Shown: positions 1 through 6,579 of the stretch, piece by piece
Numbering within the stretch: the stretch's first letter is position 1
Layout of the letters: each line of letters opens with the position of its first letter
Source: Gammaproteobacteria bacterium
GTDB taxonomy: Bacteria > Pseudomonadota > Gammaproteobacteria > HK1
Reading direction: 5' to 3'
NCBI GenBank assembly: GCA_020444775.1
Contig: JAGRHX010000166.1
Span: forward strand, 1-12,459
Length of the DNA: 12,459 nucleotides
The notes under the pieces: generated by a model
The model's database searches: none
Told to the model about the DNA's origin: nothing
What the model saw: the letters and a program-made list of their open reading frames with translations, nothing else
Translations under genes and position numbers: made by a program

Positions 1-113
1 TCGAGCAGGTCGTCGCCTCGATGTACCCCCATGGCCTCGAAATCGGCACGGCTGGTCGGCAGCGGATTGAAGCTGTTCGACTCCTGCCAGACCTGACCGA
101 TGGCGATGCGCAT
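1..113 (-). CDS. M81 family (MlrC-like) metallopeptidase, N-terminal fragment
   Basis: This is the start of a gene that continues past the left edge; 37 complete codons are present. Reading leftwards from the ATG at 113, the protein begins MRIAIGQVWQESNSFNPLP and continues with TSRADFEAMGVHRGDDLL. The opening beta strand, the (H/Q)E(S/T)N(S/T)F motif and the following R-x-D-F region are the N-terminal signature of the M81/DUF1485 family. The family is named for MlrC, which cleaves linearised microcystin in sphingomonads. Most members are annotated only by homology and sit in varied catabolic clusters, so the substrate here is unknown. The gene follows the PEP mutase-like gene on the same strand after a 65-nt gap that holds a strong inverted repeat, so it may be the last gene of that transcript or have its own control. 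No clear Shine-Dalgarno precedes the ATG. Metal ligands lie outside the window and cannot be checked. Confidence 0.8.
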   Translation of the reverse strand, partial: MRIAIGQVWQESNSFNPLPTSRADFEAMGVHRGDDLL

Positions 114-146
114 GCGCCTACCCGCCGCTCGCGCCCGGCGCCGCGA

Positions 147-166
147 AGCTTGCCAGATGGCAAGCT
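147..166. repeat. Perfect inverted repeat between two minus-strand genes
   Basis: The 20 bases AGCTTGCCAGATGGCAAGCT form two perfect 9-bp arms around a 2-nt centre (GA). The site lies 12 nt past the stop of the PEP mutase-like gene and 33 nt before the start of the M81 gene. No T-tract follows on the minus strand (the next bases are GC-rich), so a simple intrinsic terminator is unlikely. It could be a dimeric repressor operator, an RNA hairpin protecting or separating the two cistrons, or a terminator without a U-tract. Its function is inferred from position only. Confidence 0.55.
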
Positions 167-178
167 GGCCGAGCCGGA

Positions 179-985
179 TCAGTCATCGCCATTGCCGACA
201 CGGAACGCGGCCTGTGCGTCCTCACGTCGCAGGCGTCGCTGCAGGTATGTGTACTCGCCCGGTCCGCGCAGCTCCTGCGCGGCCTCGAGCAGCGCCGCGT
301 AGGCCACCTGGGCGAAGGCACCGCCCACCGATACCCGACGCACACCCAGCGCGCGCAGCTCCGCCACCGGCGGGGTACCCGCGACCGCGAGCTGATTCAC
401 CGGAACGCCCAGCGCCACGACCCGGGCGATGTCGGCGGCCGCCTTGACCCCCGGCGCGTACAGCACCTGCGCGCCGGCCTGCACGAAGCGCGACAGACGC
501 TCCAGGGTACCGTCCAGATCGGTGTGTCCGTACAGATGGTTCTCACAGCGCGCGGTGAACACCAGACCATGCTCGGCGGCGGCGCTGGCCCCGGCGTGGA
601 CCCGCTCCACGGCCTGCTCGATATCGACTACCCGGCCAGTCGCCGGATTGTAGTCCTCCAGCGAGAAGCCCGCCGCGCCGGCCTCGGCAAGACGCGCGAT
701 GTTTCCGGCCAGCTGCTCGGGACGTTCTGCAAACCCCCACTCGAAGTCGACGTTCAGCGGAATATCGACCGCTTTGCACAGCGCACCGACGTGGCCGACC
801 AGCTCGTCCAGGCTGACCCGCTGGTCCATCCGCCCCAGTGAGTGGGCAAAGCCCGAGCTGGTGGTGGCCAGCGCCTCGTAACCCATCGACTGCAGCAGCC
901 GGGCGGAGCCTATGTCCCAGGGATTTGGGATCAGGAATGTGTCGTGCCGATGCAGCTCGTGAAATCGCTCGCACATGGGGTTCAT
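179..985 (-). CDS. Isocitrate lyase/PEP mutase superfamily protein
   Basis: The 268-aa product fits the phosphoenolpyruvate mutase/isocitrate lyase TIM-barrel superfamily (COG2513-like). Members make or break C-C or P-C bonds next to a 2-oxo acid with Mg2+: methylisocitrate lyase, PEP mutase, oxaloacetate decarboxylase. Visible elements are the first strand with [25 protein letters not shown] (residues 21-45 region), the metal-site strand NVDFEWGF (78-85, D80), SLEDY (108-112, E110/D111) and the ARCENH stretch (145-150). True isocitrate and methylisocitrate lyases carry KKCGH or KRCGH at a catalytic loop. That motif is absent, so lyase activity on (methyl)isocitrate is unlikely and this belongs to the broad uncharacterised PEPM-like clade. 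The start codon overlaps the stop of yaiI (ATGA, 985-982), which indicates translational coupling. A second Met at residue 4 is a possible alternative start. The exact reaction is unknown; the family assignment is firm. Confidence 0.88.
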   Translation of the reverse strand: MNPMCERFHELHRHDTFLIPNPWDIGSARLLQSMGYEALATTSSGFAHSLGRMDQRVSLDELVGHVGALCKAVDIPLNVDFEWGFAERPEQLAGNIARLAEAGAAGFSLEDYNPATGRVVDIEQAVERVHAGASAAAEHGLVFTARCENHLYGHTDLDGTLERLSRFVQAGAQVLYAPGVKAAADIARVVALGVPVNQLAVAGTPPVAELRALGVRRVSVGGAFAQVAYAALLEAAQELRGPGEYTYLQRRLRREDAQAAFRVGNGDD

Positions 986-1494
986 GCCGGTGTCTGTCCT
1001 CCAGAAGGTGACCTGGGAGTCCGGCGCGTGCGCGCGCTAGCCAGGATGCGGTCCAGATGATTGGCGAATGCCTGCCGCTGCCCCTGGTCCATCGCCGCCG
1101 GACCGCCGGTGTGGATACCGCTGGCGCGCAAGGTATCCATGAAGTCGCGCATGTTCAGGCGCTCGCGCACGTTCTGCTCGGTGAACAGCTCGCCGCGCGG
1201 GCTGAGCGCCAACGCCCCCTTGCCGATCACCTCCGCGGCCAATGGTATATCGGCGGTCACCACCAGGTCACCGGGTTCGACGCGTCGGACGATCTCGTTG
1301 TCGGCCACGTCGAAGCCCGCGCTGACCTGTAGGGCACGGATGTTCGGGGCGCGTGGCACACGCAGCGGCTGATTCGCCACCAGGGTCAGCGCCACGCCGG
1401 TGCGCTGCGCGGCCCGGAACAGGATGTCCCGGATCACCACCGGGCAGGCGTCGGCATCGACGAAAATCTGCATGACGCTCACCGATTCACTCAT
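982..1494 (-). CDS. yaiI: YaiI/YqxD family protein (UPF0178, DUF188)
   Basis: The 170-aa product matches the YaiI/YqxD family, a widespread small PIN/NYN-like domain of unknown biochemical role that is presumed to act on nucleic acid. Its hallmarks are present: DADACP at residues 13-18 (the Asp-rich N-terminal motif), NQPLRVP near 41-47, GFDVADNEI at 60-68, TADIPLA at 80-86 and [10 protein letters not shown] near 114-123. The ATG at 1494 is preceded by GAGG at a 7-8-nt spacing, which favours this start. Met8 ([11 protein letters not shown]) is the conserved family start and remains possible. The last 14-20 residues are basic and proline-rich and look like a poorly conserved tail. The gene overlaps the next gene by 4 nt and follows piuC on the same strand after 124 nt. 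A GATAAT hexamer (1510-1515, minus strand) could be its -10 box, but no convincing -35 was found. Confidence 0.93.
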   Translation of the reverse strand: MSESVSVMQIFVDADACPVVIRDILFRAAQRTGVALTLVANQPLRVPRAPNIRALQVSAGFDVADNEIVRRVEPGDLVVTADIPLAAEVIGKGALALSPRGELFTEQNVRERLNMRDFMDTLRASGIHTGGPAAMDQGQRQAFANHLDRILASARTRRTPRSPSGGQTPA

Positions 1495-1618
1495 CCACGT
1501 ACCTCATCTATTATCGACTCACAACCATAATGCCCGGCGTGCACGACCACACGGACCGATCCGAGCGACCGCGCCGCGCGCACGCTCGAACGCCGATGCC
1601 GGGCCGGGTGCCGCGTTC
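1495..1618. other. Intergenic gap between piuC and yaiI
   Basis: These 124 nt separate two minus-strand genes. The yaiI-proximal end (1495-1530) is comparatively AT-rich and holds the Shine-Dalgarno and a GATAAT hexamer that may be a weak -10 for yaiI. The remainder is GC-rich, with no long hairpin followed by T residues and no credible small ORF. I see nothing else in it. Confidence 0.4.
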
Positions 1619-2281
1619 TCAATCCTCGACCCAGCGCCTGAGAAGATTGGCAATCGATTTCGAGACCAGACCCAGCGATTCCGGGTCGTCCGCCCGGGCG
1701 GCCAGACGCGCACGCACCTGCTCCAGATCGAACAGCAGCTCACGCGCGCCCGGGTCGCGTAACTGACTACGCGCCCAACCGACCGCCGCCAGCCGCTCAC
1801 CGCGGCGAACCTGCTCGACGCGATGCAGGCTGGTCGATGGATACACCACGGCACTGCCCGCCGGTAGCTTGAACGCGCGTTCACCAGCCGCATCCTCGAT
1901 CACCAGCTCGCCACCGTCATAGGCTTCGGCCGGACTCAGGAACAGGGTGAAAGACACGTCGCTTCGTAGACCATGCATCAGCGCGTCGTCGACGTGCGTC
2001 CCATAGGCCATGCCCGGCTCGTAGCGGCTGAGGATCAGCGACGACAGTCGCTTCGGCCGCACCGCTATCTGGAAGAGCTCGTTGGCCAGCAGACGCTCCC
2101 GCAGCATGCGTGTCAGACCGAGCGCGGCGGCATCGGACGGGTCCGCCTGCAGATTGTGCTTGACCTCGCGCGCCTGCCAACCCGCGGTCACCCGGCCATC
2201 TCGAAATGGAAGCTCGGCGAGTGTCTCACGCACCGCTCCCAGCTCGGCATCGTTCAGCAGGCCGGCAATACAGATGATCAT
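1619..2281 (-). CDS. piuC: PKHD-type Fe(II)/2-oxoglutarate hydroxylase (PiuC/YbiX)
   Basis: The 220-aa product has the full length and layout of the PiuC/YbiX family, non-haem Fe(II)- and 2-oxoglutarate-dependent dioxygenases with a double-stranded beta-helix. The N-terminus MIICIAGLL is typical. The facial triad is visible: H96 and D98 in YGTHVDDA and H153 in STSLHRVEQV. R163 in RGERLAAVGW is the probable 2-oxoglutarate-binding arginine. The segment LSRYEPGMAYG (84-94) and the C-terminal helical tail also agree. PiuC genes are known to be induced by iron limitation and often neighbour TonB-dependent siderophore receptors (PiuA/Fiu), where they are thought to modify or help use catecholate siderophores; the substrate is not established. 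Here no receptor is adjacent. Instead a Fur box lies 23 nt upstream of the start, shared with the divergent exported-protein gene, so iron repression is strongly implied. Confidence 0.95.
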   Translation of the reverse strand: MIICIAGLLNDAELGAVRETLAELPFRDGRVTAGWQAREVKHNLQADPSDAAALGLTRMLRERLLANELFQIAVRPKRLSSLILSRYEPGMAYGTHVDDALMHGLRSDVSFTLFLSPAEAYDGGELVIEDAAGERAFKLPAGSAVVYPSTSLHRVEQVRRGERLAAVGWARSQLRDPGARELLFDLEQVRARLAARADDPESLGLVSKSIANLLRRWVED

Positions 2282-2292
2282 GGCGGATCGCT

Positions 2293-2328
2293 CGCTTTCT
2301 TAATACAATGAGAATCATTATTATTCAT
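2293..2328. promoter_or_regulatory. Candidate divergent promoters overlapping the Fur box
   Basis: Rightward, TATTAT (2319-2324) matches 5 of 6 positions of the -10 consensus, with a weak TTTCTT -35 17 nt upstream. It would start transcription about 36 nt before the exported-protein gene. Leftward, TATTAA (2305-2300 on the minus strand) could be the -10 of piuC, with ATGAAT (2328-2323) at a 17-nt spacing as a weak -35, giving a short leader of about 12 nt. The Fur box covers the spacer and parts of the core elements of both, the usual geometry for repression by promoter occlusion. Weak -35 boxes make the exact hexamers uncertain. Confidence 0.4.
2304..2322. promoter_or_regulatory. Fur box (ferric uptake regulator operator)
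   Basis: The 19 bases TACAATGAGAATCATTATT match the classical Fur consensus GATAATGATAATCATTATC at 15 of 19 positions, including the core GA-AATCATTAT. It lies in the only AT-rich stretch of the window, between the divergent piuC (start 2281, minus) and the exported-protein gene (start 2367, plus). Fe(II)-Fur binding would block both promoters, giving expression only under iron starvation. The fit of the site with a known iron-regulated gene (piuC) makes the call strong. Confidence 0.85.
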
Positions 2329-2366
2329 GTTTCAACTGACACTGCACGAGAACTGAGGATGATCGC

Positions 2367-3314
2367 ATGAAGACTACCCGCACCAGGCTCTGGATCGGTA
2401 TCGGCGCAGCCGTGCTCGGCTGGGGTGCCGCCGATCTACAACATGCACCACAAGGTGGGTTCAGCATGACGCGCACCGCCAGTGCCGCAAGCGAAGCGGG
2501 CGAGCGCGGCGAAGCCGGTGAGAAGTCCGAGCGCCACCAGGCCGGTGAGCGCGGCGAGGCCGGTGAGAAGTCCGAAGGCCACCAGGCCGGCGGGCAGTCG
2601 ACGCAAGCGACTGGCGACAAGGCGGGTGAGGCTGGCGAAGCGGGTGAAAGCGGCAAGGCCGGTGGATCGGCGCAGACCGCGAACGGCAGGGATGCGGACA
2701 TCGCCTACCTCACCGCGCTCGGCCTCATCGAAGGTCACCTGCGGGTCGGCGTGACGCTCTATGAGGATGCGCGGGCCGATGCCGCGAAAACCCACATGAA
2801 GCACCCTGAGGACGAGCTCTATGCCGACCTCGAGCGGGAGTTCCAGGCTCGCGACGTGCCCGGATTCGACACCGAGCTGGCCACGCTGGCCCGGCTCGTC
2901 GAAAGTGGTGCCGGCGCCGCGGAGGTCGAGGCGGCCTTCGATCGCGTGTTGCAGGGGCTGGAGCGCGCCCGGTCGGGAGCCGCCAACCACGCCGAGCCCG
3001 CCGTCACGCTGCGCGTGGCCAGAGCGCTGGTGGCTACCGCCGCCGAGGAGTATTCGGCGGCGGTGGAGAACGGTCAGGTCCACGATCCACACGAGTACCA
3101 GGACGCCTACGGCTTCGTCGAGGTCGCACGCCGATTGATCGGCACGCTCGACACCGGGTCCGACGCGGCGGTGGCGCAGGCCGTCGAGCGTGCGCGTAAG
3201 GCCCTGGCTAGACTCGACGGCGCCTGGCCGCGCCTCGACGGCGGTGCCGCGGTGGACCCGTCGCTGCTACATGGCGCCGCCGCGCGCATCGAGATCGCGG
3301 CCGGCAGCCTGTGA
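2367..3314 (+). CDS. Fur-controlled exported protein with collagen-like segment
   Basis: The 315-aa product is exported: a basic N-terminus (KTTRTR) precedes a hydrophobic stretch at about 8-22, with cleavage plausible near 22-27. Residues 45-101 are Gly-, Glu-, Ala- and Lys-rich with Gly-X-Y periodicity, including two 15-aa repeats. The remainder (about 110-315) is predicted all-helical. It contains GLIEGHLRVG (119-128), KTHMKHPEDELYADLE (141-156) and a second His-containing stretch, QVHDPHEYQDAYGFVEVAR (237-255), suggesting two related helical halves. I recall similar uncharacterised exported proteins with low-complexity N-termini and HP-x-x-E-x-Y and EYQDxxGF motifs in other bacteria, but cannot name a domain. 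The ATG is preceded by GAGGA (2355-2359) at a 7-nt spacing. The Fur box upstream and divergent piuC imply a role in iron acquisition or iron-starvation physiology in the periplasm. His/Asp/Glu residues could bind metal; this is inference. It lacks the HxxE motif expected of imelysin/EfeO proteins. Confidence 0.85.
   Translation: MKTTRTRLWIGIGAAVLGWGAADLQHAPQGGFSMTRTASAASEAGERGEAGEKSERHQAGERGEAGEKSEGHQAGGQSTQATGDKAGEAGEAGESGKAGGSAQTANGRDADIAYLTALGLIEGHLRVGVTLYEDARADAAKTHMKHPEDELYADLEREFQARDVPGFDTELATLARLVESGAGAAEVEAAFDRVLQGLERARSGAANHAEPAVTLRVARALVATAAEEYSAAVENGQVHDPHEYQDAYGFVEVARRLIGTLDTGSDAAVAQAVERARKALARLDGAWPRLDGGAAVDPSLLHGAAARIEIAAGSL
2496..2585 (+). repeat. Two tandem 45-bp repeats inside the exported-protein gene
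   Basis: Two adjacent in-frame 45-nt units (2496-2540 and 2541-2585) encode AGERGEAGEKSERHQ and AGERGEAGEKSEGHQ, residues 44-58 and 59-73. The proteins differ at one residue and the DNA at only a few, mostly third-position, bases, which indicates a fairly recent duplication or ongoing homogenisation. Such units can expand or contract by slippage or recombination. The following sequence to about 2670 is degenerate GEA/GES/GKA triplets in the same phase. Confidence 0.85.
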
Positions 3315-3395
3315 TCGCGCGCCGCCGGCTTCACACACGCGGTGCCGACGGCCTCGGCCGTGGTTCGCCCACAGCCGCGGCGCCAGCCGGACCGC

Positions 3396-4328
3396 TCACA
3401 GACCGAAGCCACGACGAACGTAGTCGGCAACCTCCCAGGTCGCCTGCAGCCCCTGCGGGATGGCCCGGGTCAATGACATGAACGCGTGAATCTGCCCGGG
3501 ATACTCGTGATAGCAGACATCCACACCCGCATCGCTCAATAGCTGCGCGTAACGGCTCGCATCTTCTCGCAGCGGGTCGAAACCGGCACTGATGACCAGC
3601 GTGGGCGGCTGCCCGCGCAGATCGTCGGCGCGCAACGGTGATGCGCGGGGATCCAGCCGGTCCGCCTCGCTGGTCAGGTATTGCTGCAGATACCATTCGA
3701 TGCGATCGCGCGGAATGATCGCCGCATCGATGAGCAGCTCATGGGAGCGACCGGACAGCATCATGTCAGTGGCCGGGTAGATGAGCACCTGGAACTCCGG
3801 CGGCCGGCGGCCGGCAGCGGTGAGGCTCTGTGAGAGCACCGCGCACAGGTTGCCGCCGGCCGAGTCACCGGCGACGGCCACCCGACGCGGATCACCACCG
3901 AAGCTCGCGGCATGTTCGCGCAGCCACGCATACGCGGCGATGCAATCCTCCACGGCCGCAGGAAAGCGATGCTCGGGCGCGAGCCGATAATCTAGCGCGA
4001 GGACCATCGCGCCGGAGCGCTCGGCCAACCGCGCGCACAGACCGTCGTGGGTATCCAGATCGCCCTGCACCCAACCGCCGCCGTGCAGGTACAGCAGCAC
4101 CGGCAACGCGTCATTGGCGCCGTCTCGACAATCATGGAGCCGCGCTGGCAGCTCGCCCGCGGGTCCGGGCAGGCTCAGATCCCGTCTGTGGACTTGCGCC
4201 GGGCCCGGCTCGTCGAGCAGCTCGACCAGTGTCCGAAGCTGCTGACGCAGCTCGGGCAGCGGCGGGAAGTAGCCCGGCACCCGGATTGACCTCGAGAACC
4301 CGGCAACGATCTGCGCCTTGGGATCCAT
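3396..4328 (-). CDS. Alpha/beta hydrolase, hormone-sensitive lipase (HSL) family esterase
   Basis: From the ATG at 4328 the product is 310 aa, the usual size of bacterial HSL-type (family IV) carboxylesterases. The oxyanion-hole motif HGGGW is at 82-86, the nucleophile Ser156 in GDSAGG (154-159), the acid D251 in GFDPLREDA and His281 in GQIHAF. DYRLAPEHRFPAA (113-125) is also typical. All catalytic residues are present, so an active cytoplasmic esterase for short or medium acyl, or aryl, esters is expected. The open frame continues upstream to 4691, but the extra N-terminus is family-atypical and would run into the divergent ligase gene. MDPKAQ resembles the usual family start. An ATG at 4433 (345 aa) is the main alternative; neither has a strong Shine-Dalgarno. 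The gene diverges from the catabolic cluster and converges with the exported-protein gene. A role in releasing the cluster's substrate from an ester is possible but inferred. Confidence 0.93.
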   Translation of the reverse strand: MDPKAQIVAGFSRSIRVPGYFPPLPELRQQLRTLVELLDEPGPAQVHRRDLSLPGPAGELPARLHDCRDGANDALPVLLYLHGGGWVQGDLDTHDGLCARLAERSGAMVLALDYRLAPEHRFPAAVEDCIAAYAWLREHAASFGGDPRRVAVAGDSAGGNLCAVLSQSLTAAGRRPPEFQVLIYPATDMMLSGRSHELLIDAAIIPRDRIEWYLQQYLTSEADRLDPRASPLRADDLRGQPPTLVISAGFDPLREDASRYAQLLSDAGVDVCYHEYPGQIHAFMSLTRAIPQGLQATWEVADYVRRGFGL

Positions 4329-4481
4329 GCTTCGCCCATCCAGCAGCGCGCATCGGCCACCCAGCCGTTCGAGCGCCTGGCTCGGGCTCAGCAAGGTGTC
4401 CGCCAGCTCGAATACGTGGTTGTCCGCAGCCATGACGATTCTCGACTCCCCGACAGTGACCCGCCTCATCCTGGCGACCTG

Positions 4482-4500
4482 CCGGTTCATGGTCAACCGG
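4482..4500. promoter_or_regulatory. Candidate operator: inverted repeat in the divergent region
   Basis: CCGGTT-N7-AACCGG forms two perfect 6-bp arms separated by 7 nt, 121 nt upstream of the acyl-CoA synthetase start and between it and the divergent esterase. The symmetry and 19-bp size suit a dimeric regulator (TetR, GntR, MarR or LysR type). No regulator gene is in the window, and no promoter hexamers with good consensus were seen near it. The assignment rests on symmetry and position only. Confidence 0.35.
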
Positions 4501-4620
4501 ACACCCGGCTCAGCCGTTCGAACCAGACGCCGCACTCTGGAAAATGACCCGCGCTCGGTAGATGCTGGAGGCTGGCACGCGAACACGCCCAGCCCGGGCC
4601 GTCCTCGAGGGGAGAGAGCC

Positions 4621-6579
4621 ATGTCCGACGATGAGATCGTCTGGCGTCCCGACGCAGCAACCCTGGCCGACGCCAACCTCACGCACTTCATGCAGCGCTT
4701 CGCCGTGGAGGATTACCAGACGCTGCAGCGGCGCGCGGATACCGAGCCCGAGTGGTTCCATGAGGCACTCATTGAACACTTCGACTTTCGCTTCATCCAG
4801 CCGTACAGCCGTGTGCTGGACGAGAGCGACGGTATCGAGCACGTACGCTGGTGCGTAGGTGGCACCACCAATATCGTGCTCAACTGTCTGGACCGATGGG
4901 GCCACGGCCCTACCGCCGGCAAGTGCGCATTGCGTTGGGAAGGCGAGAGCGGCGAGATCCGTGAGTTCAGCTACGCGCAGCTGCTGCGGCGCACGGCGAG
5001 CTTTGCCGGTGGTCTGCGCGCGTTGGGGCTCGGCCCGGGCGACGTCATCGGTCTGTATCTGCCGAACCTGCCCGAGGCGGTGATCGCGCTGCTCGCCATT
5101 GCCCGGATCGGCGCGATCGCCCTGCCGCTGTTCTCCGGCTTCGGCGCCGATGCGCTGGCCACGCGGCTCGCCGACAGCGGCGCGCGCGCGGTGATCACGG
5201 TGGACGGATCGCTGCGCCGCGGTCGCTGGGTGGCGGCCAAGCCGGTGGTCGACGAGGCGGTGCGGTCGTTACCGGCCATCGCCCACGTCATCGTGCTGCG
5301 GCATGCCGCCACGCAGCTTGCCGACACGCCGCCGGCGTGGCACGCGGACCGCGACGTCTGGTGGCACGAGCTCACCGACAGCGCGCCGCCGGCGGACGTC
5401 GCCGAGCTCGACGCGGAAGCGCCGTTGCTGGTGATCTACACCTCCGGCACCACGGGCAAGCCCAAAGGCGTGGTCCACAGCCATTGTGGCTTCGGTCTCA
5501 AGCTGGCCCTGGACCTCGGTCTGTGCATGGACTTCAAGCCCAGCGACCGGATCCTGTGGATGGCCGACATGGGCTGGCTGGTGGGGCCGATCCTGGTGTT
5601 CGGCGCGCTGCTGCTGGGCGGCACCGTGGTCCTCGCCGAGGGCGCCCCAGACCATCCCGAGCCGGACCGGATGTGGCGGCTGGTCGACCGCCACCGGGTC
5701 AGCTACCTGGGCATCGCGCCGACCGTGGTGCGCATGCTGATGGCCGTGGACCGCAAGCCGCTCACGCACCACGATCTGTCCAGCCTGCGGCTGTTCACCT
5801 CCACCGGCGAGCCCTGGACCATCGATGCCTGGCTGTGGCTGTTCCGCGAGGTCGGCGGCGGACGTCTGCCGCTACTCAATTTCTCGGGCGGCACCGAGGT
5901 CGGCGGCATCGTGGTCTCGACCGTGATCCACCCGCTCAAGCCATGCTCCTTCACCGGCCCGGTGCCGGGCACCGGCGCCGACGTCGTCGACATTCAGGGC
6001 AACACGGTGCCGGTCGGCGAGGTCGGCGAGCTGGTCATGCGTCGTCCGTCGGTGGGTCTGACCCGCGGACTGTGGCACGACGAGCAGCGCTACCTCGACA
6101 CCTACTGGCGACCCATACCGGGACTGTGGATGCACGGCGATCTGGCCAGCGTCGACGCCGACGGATTCTGGTTCGTGCATGGCCGCTCCGACGACACCTT
6201 GAAAATCGCCGGCAAACGCACCGGTCCGGCCGAGGTCGAATCGCTGCTGCTACAGACCGGTCTGGTCGCCGAGGCGGCGGCGGTCGGCAGCCCGCACCCG
6301 ATCAAGGGCACCGCGCTGCTGTGCTTCTGCGTCCCGGCCGCGGGCGTGGCGGCTGATCCGGGCACCGCACAGCGACTGTCCGAGGCGGTGGTCGACGGGC
6401 TCGGCGTGCCGTTCCGGCCCAGCCGCATCGTCTTCGTGCCGGAGCTGCCAAAGACCCGCAACATGAAGATCATGCGACGCGTGGTACGTGCGGTCTGGCT
6501 CGGGCAATCGCCGGGCGACCTCAGCTCGCTGGTCAATCCGCACACGGTGGACCAGATATCGGCCCTGCGCGATGCCTGA
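4621..6579 (+). CDS. AMP-forming acyl-CoA synthetase (acetyl-CoA synthetase-like)
   Basis: From the ATG at 4621, preceded by a strong GAGGGGAG Shine-Dalgarno, the product is 652 aa, the length of acetyl-CoA synthetases. It activates a carboxylic acid to acyl-AMP and then acyl-CoA. ANL-superfamily motifs are in order: P-loop YTSGTTGKPKGVVHSH from residue 273, TGEPW, the A5 motif NFSGGTEVGG (420-429), A7 with HGDL (D507), the hinge region GRSDDTLKIAGKRTGPAEVES, and the catalytic Lys616 in NMKIMRR. That lysine is the residue regulated by acetylation in Acs. In Acs the A5 region reads WWQTETGG, with a tryptophan limiting the pocket to acetate; here that position is Gly (G424), which predicts a larger acid. 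The frame is open back to 4318, but that part is antisense to the esterase. As first gene of the cluster it probably activates the pathway substrate or product. The exact acid is unknown. Confidence 0.92.
   Translation: MSDDEIVWRPDAATLADANLTHFMQRFAVEDYQTLQRRADTEPEWFHEALIEHFDFRFIQPYSRVLDESDGIEHVRWCVGGTTNIVLNCLDRWGHGPTAGKCALRWEGESGEIREFSYAQLLRRTASFAGGLRALGLGPGDVIGLYLPNLPEAVIALLAIARIGAIALPLFSGFGADALATRLADSGARAVITVDGSLRRGRWVAAKPVVDEAVRSLPAIAHVIVLRHAATQLADTPPAWHADRDVWWHELTDSAPPADVAELDAEAPLLVIYTSGTTGKPKGVVHSHCGFGLKLALDLGLCMDFKPSDRILWMADMGWLVGPILVFGALLLGGTVVLAEGAPDHPEPDRMWRLVDRHRVSYLGIAPTVVRMLMAVDRKPLTHHDLSSLRLFTSTGEPWTIDAWLWLFREVGGGRLPLLNFSGGTEVGGIVVSTVIHPLKPCSFTGPVPGTGADVVDIQGNTVPVGEVGELVMRRPSVGLTRGLWHDEQRYLDTYWRPIPGLWMHGDLASVDADGFWFVHGRSDDTLKIAGKRTGPAEVESLLLQTGLVAEAAAVGSPHPIKGTALLCFCVPAAGVAADPGTAQRLSEAVVDGLGVPFRPSRIVFVPELPKTRNMKIMRRVVRAVWLGQSPGDLSSLVNPHTVDQISALRDA

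Noticed and set aside
2436..3092. 218-codon minus-strand open frame opposite the exported-protein gene
   Set aside because: The plus strand has a Fur box, Shine-Dalgarno, signal peptide and coherent repeats; the opposite frame is a by-product of the same repeats.
3348..3361. ACGGCC-TC-GGCCGT hairpin between the convergent exported-protein and esterase genes
   Set aside because: The arms are 6 bp with a 2-nt loop and no T-tract on either strand; common by chance in GC-rich DNA. A bidirectional terminator is possible but not supported.
4573..4587. TGGCAC resembling the -24 element of a sigma-54 promoter
   Set aside because: At the -12 position, where TTGC is expected, the sequence is CACG, so the essential GC spacing fails.
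4318..4620. 101-codon N-terminal extension of the acyl-CoA synthetase
   Set aside because: It overlaps the esterase start on the other strand, and the ATG at 4621 has a strong Shine-Dalgarno and gives the family length.
4329..4691. 121-codon upstream extension of the esterase frame
   Set aside because: It would enter the divergent ligase gene, and the product from 4328 already has the normal size of the family. The ATG at 4433 remains a lesser alternative.
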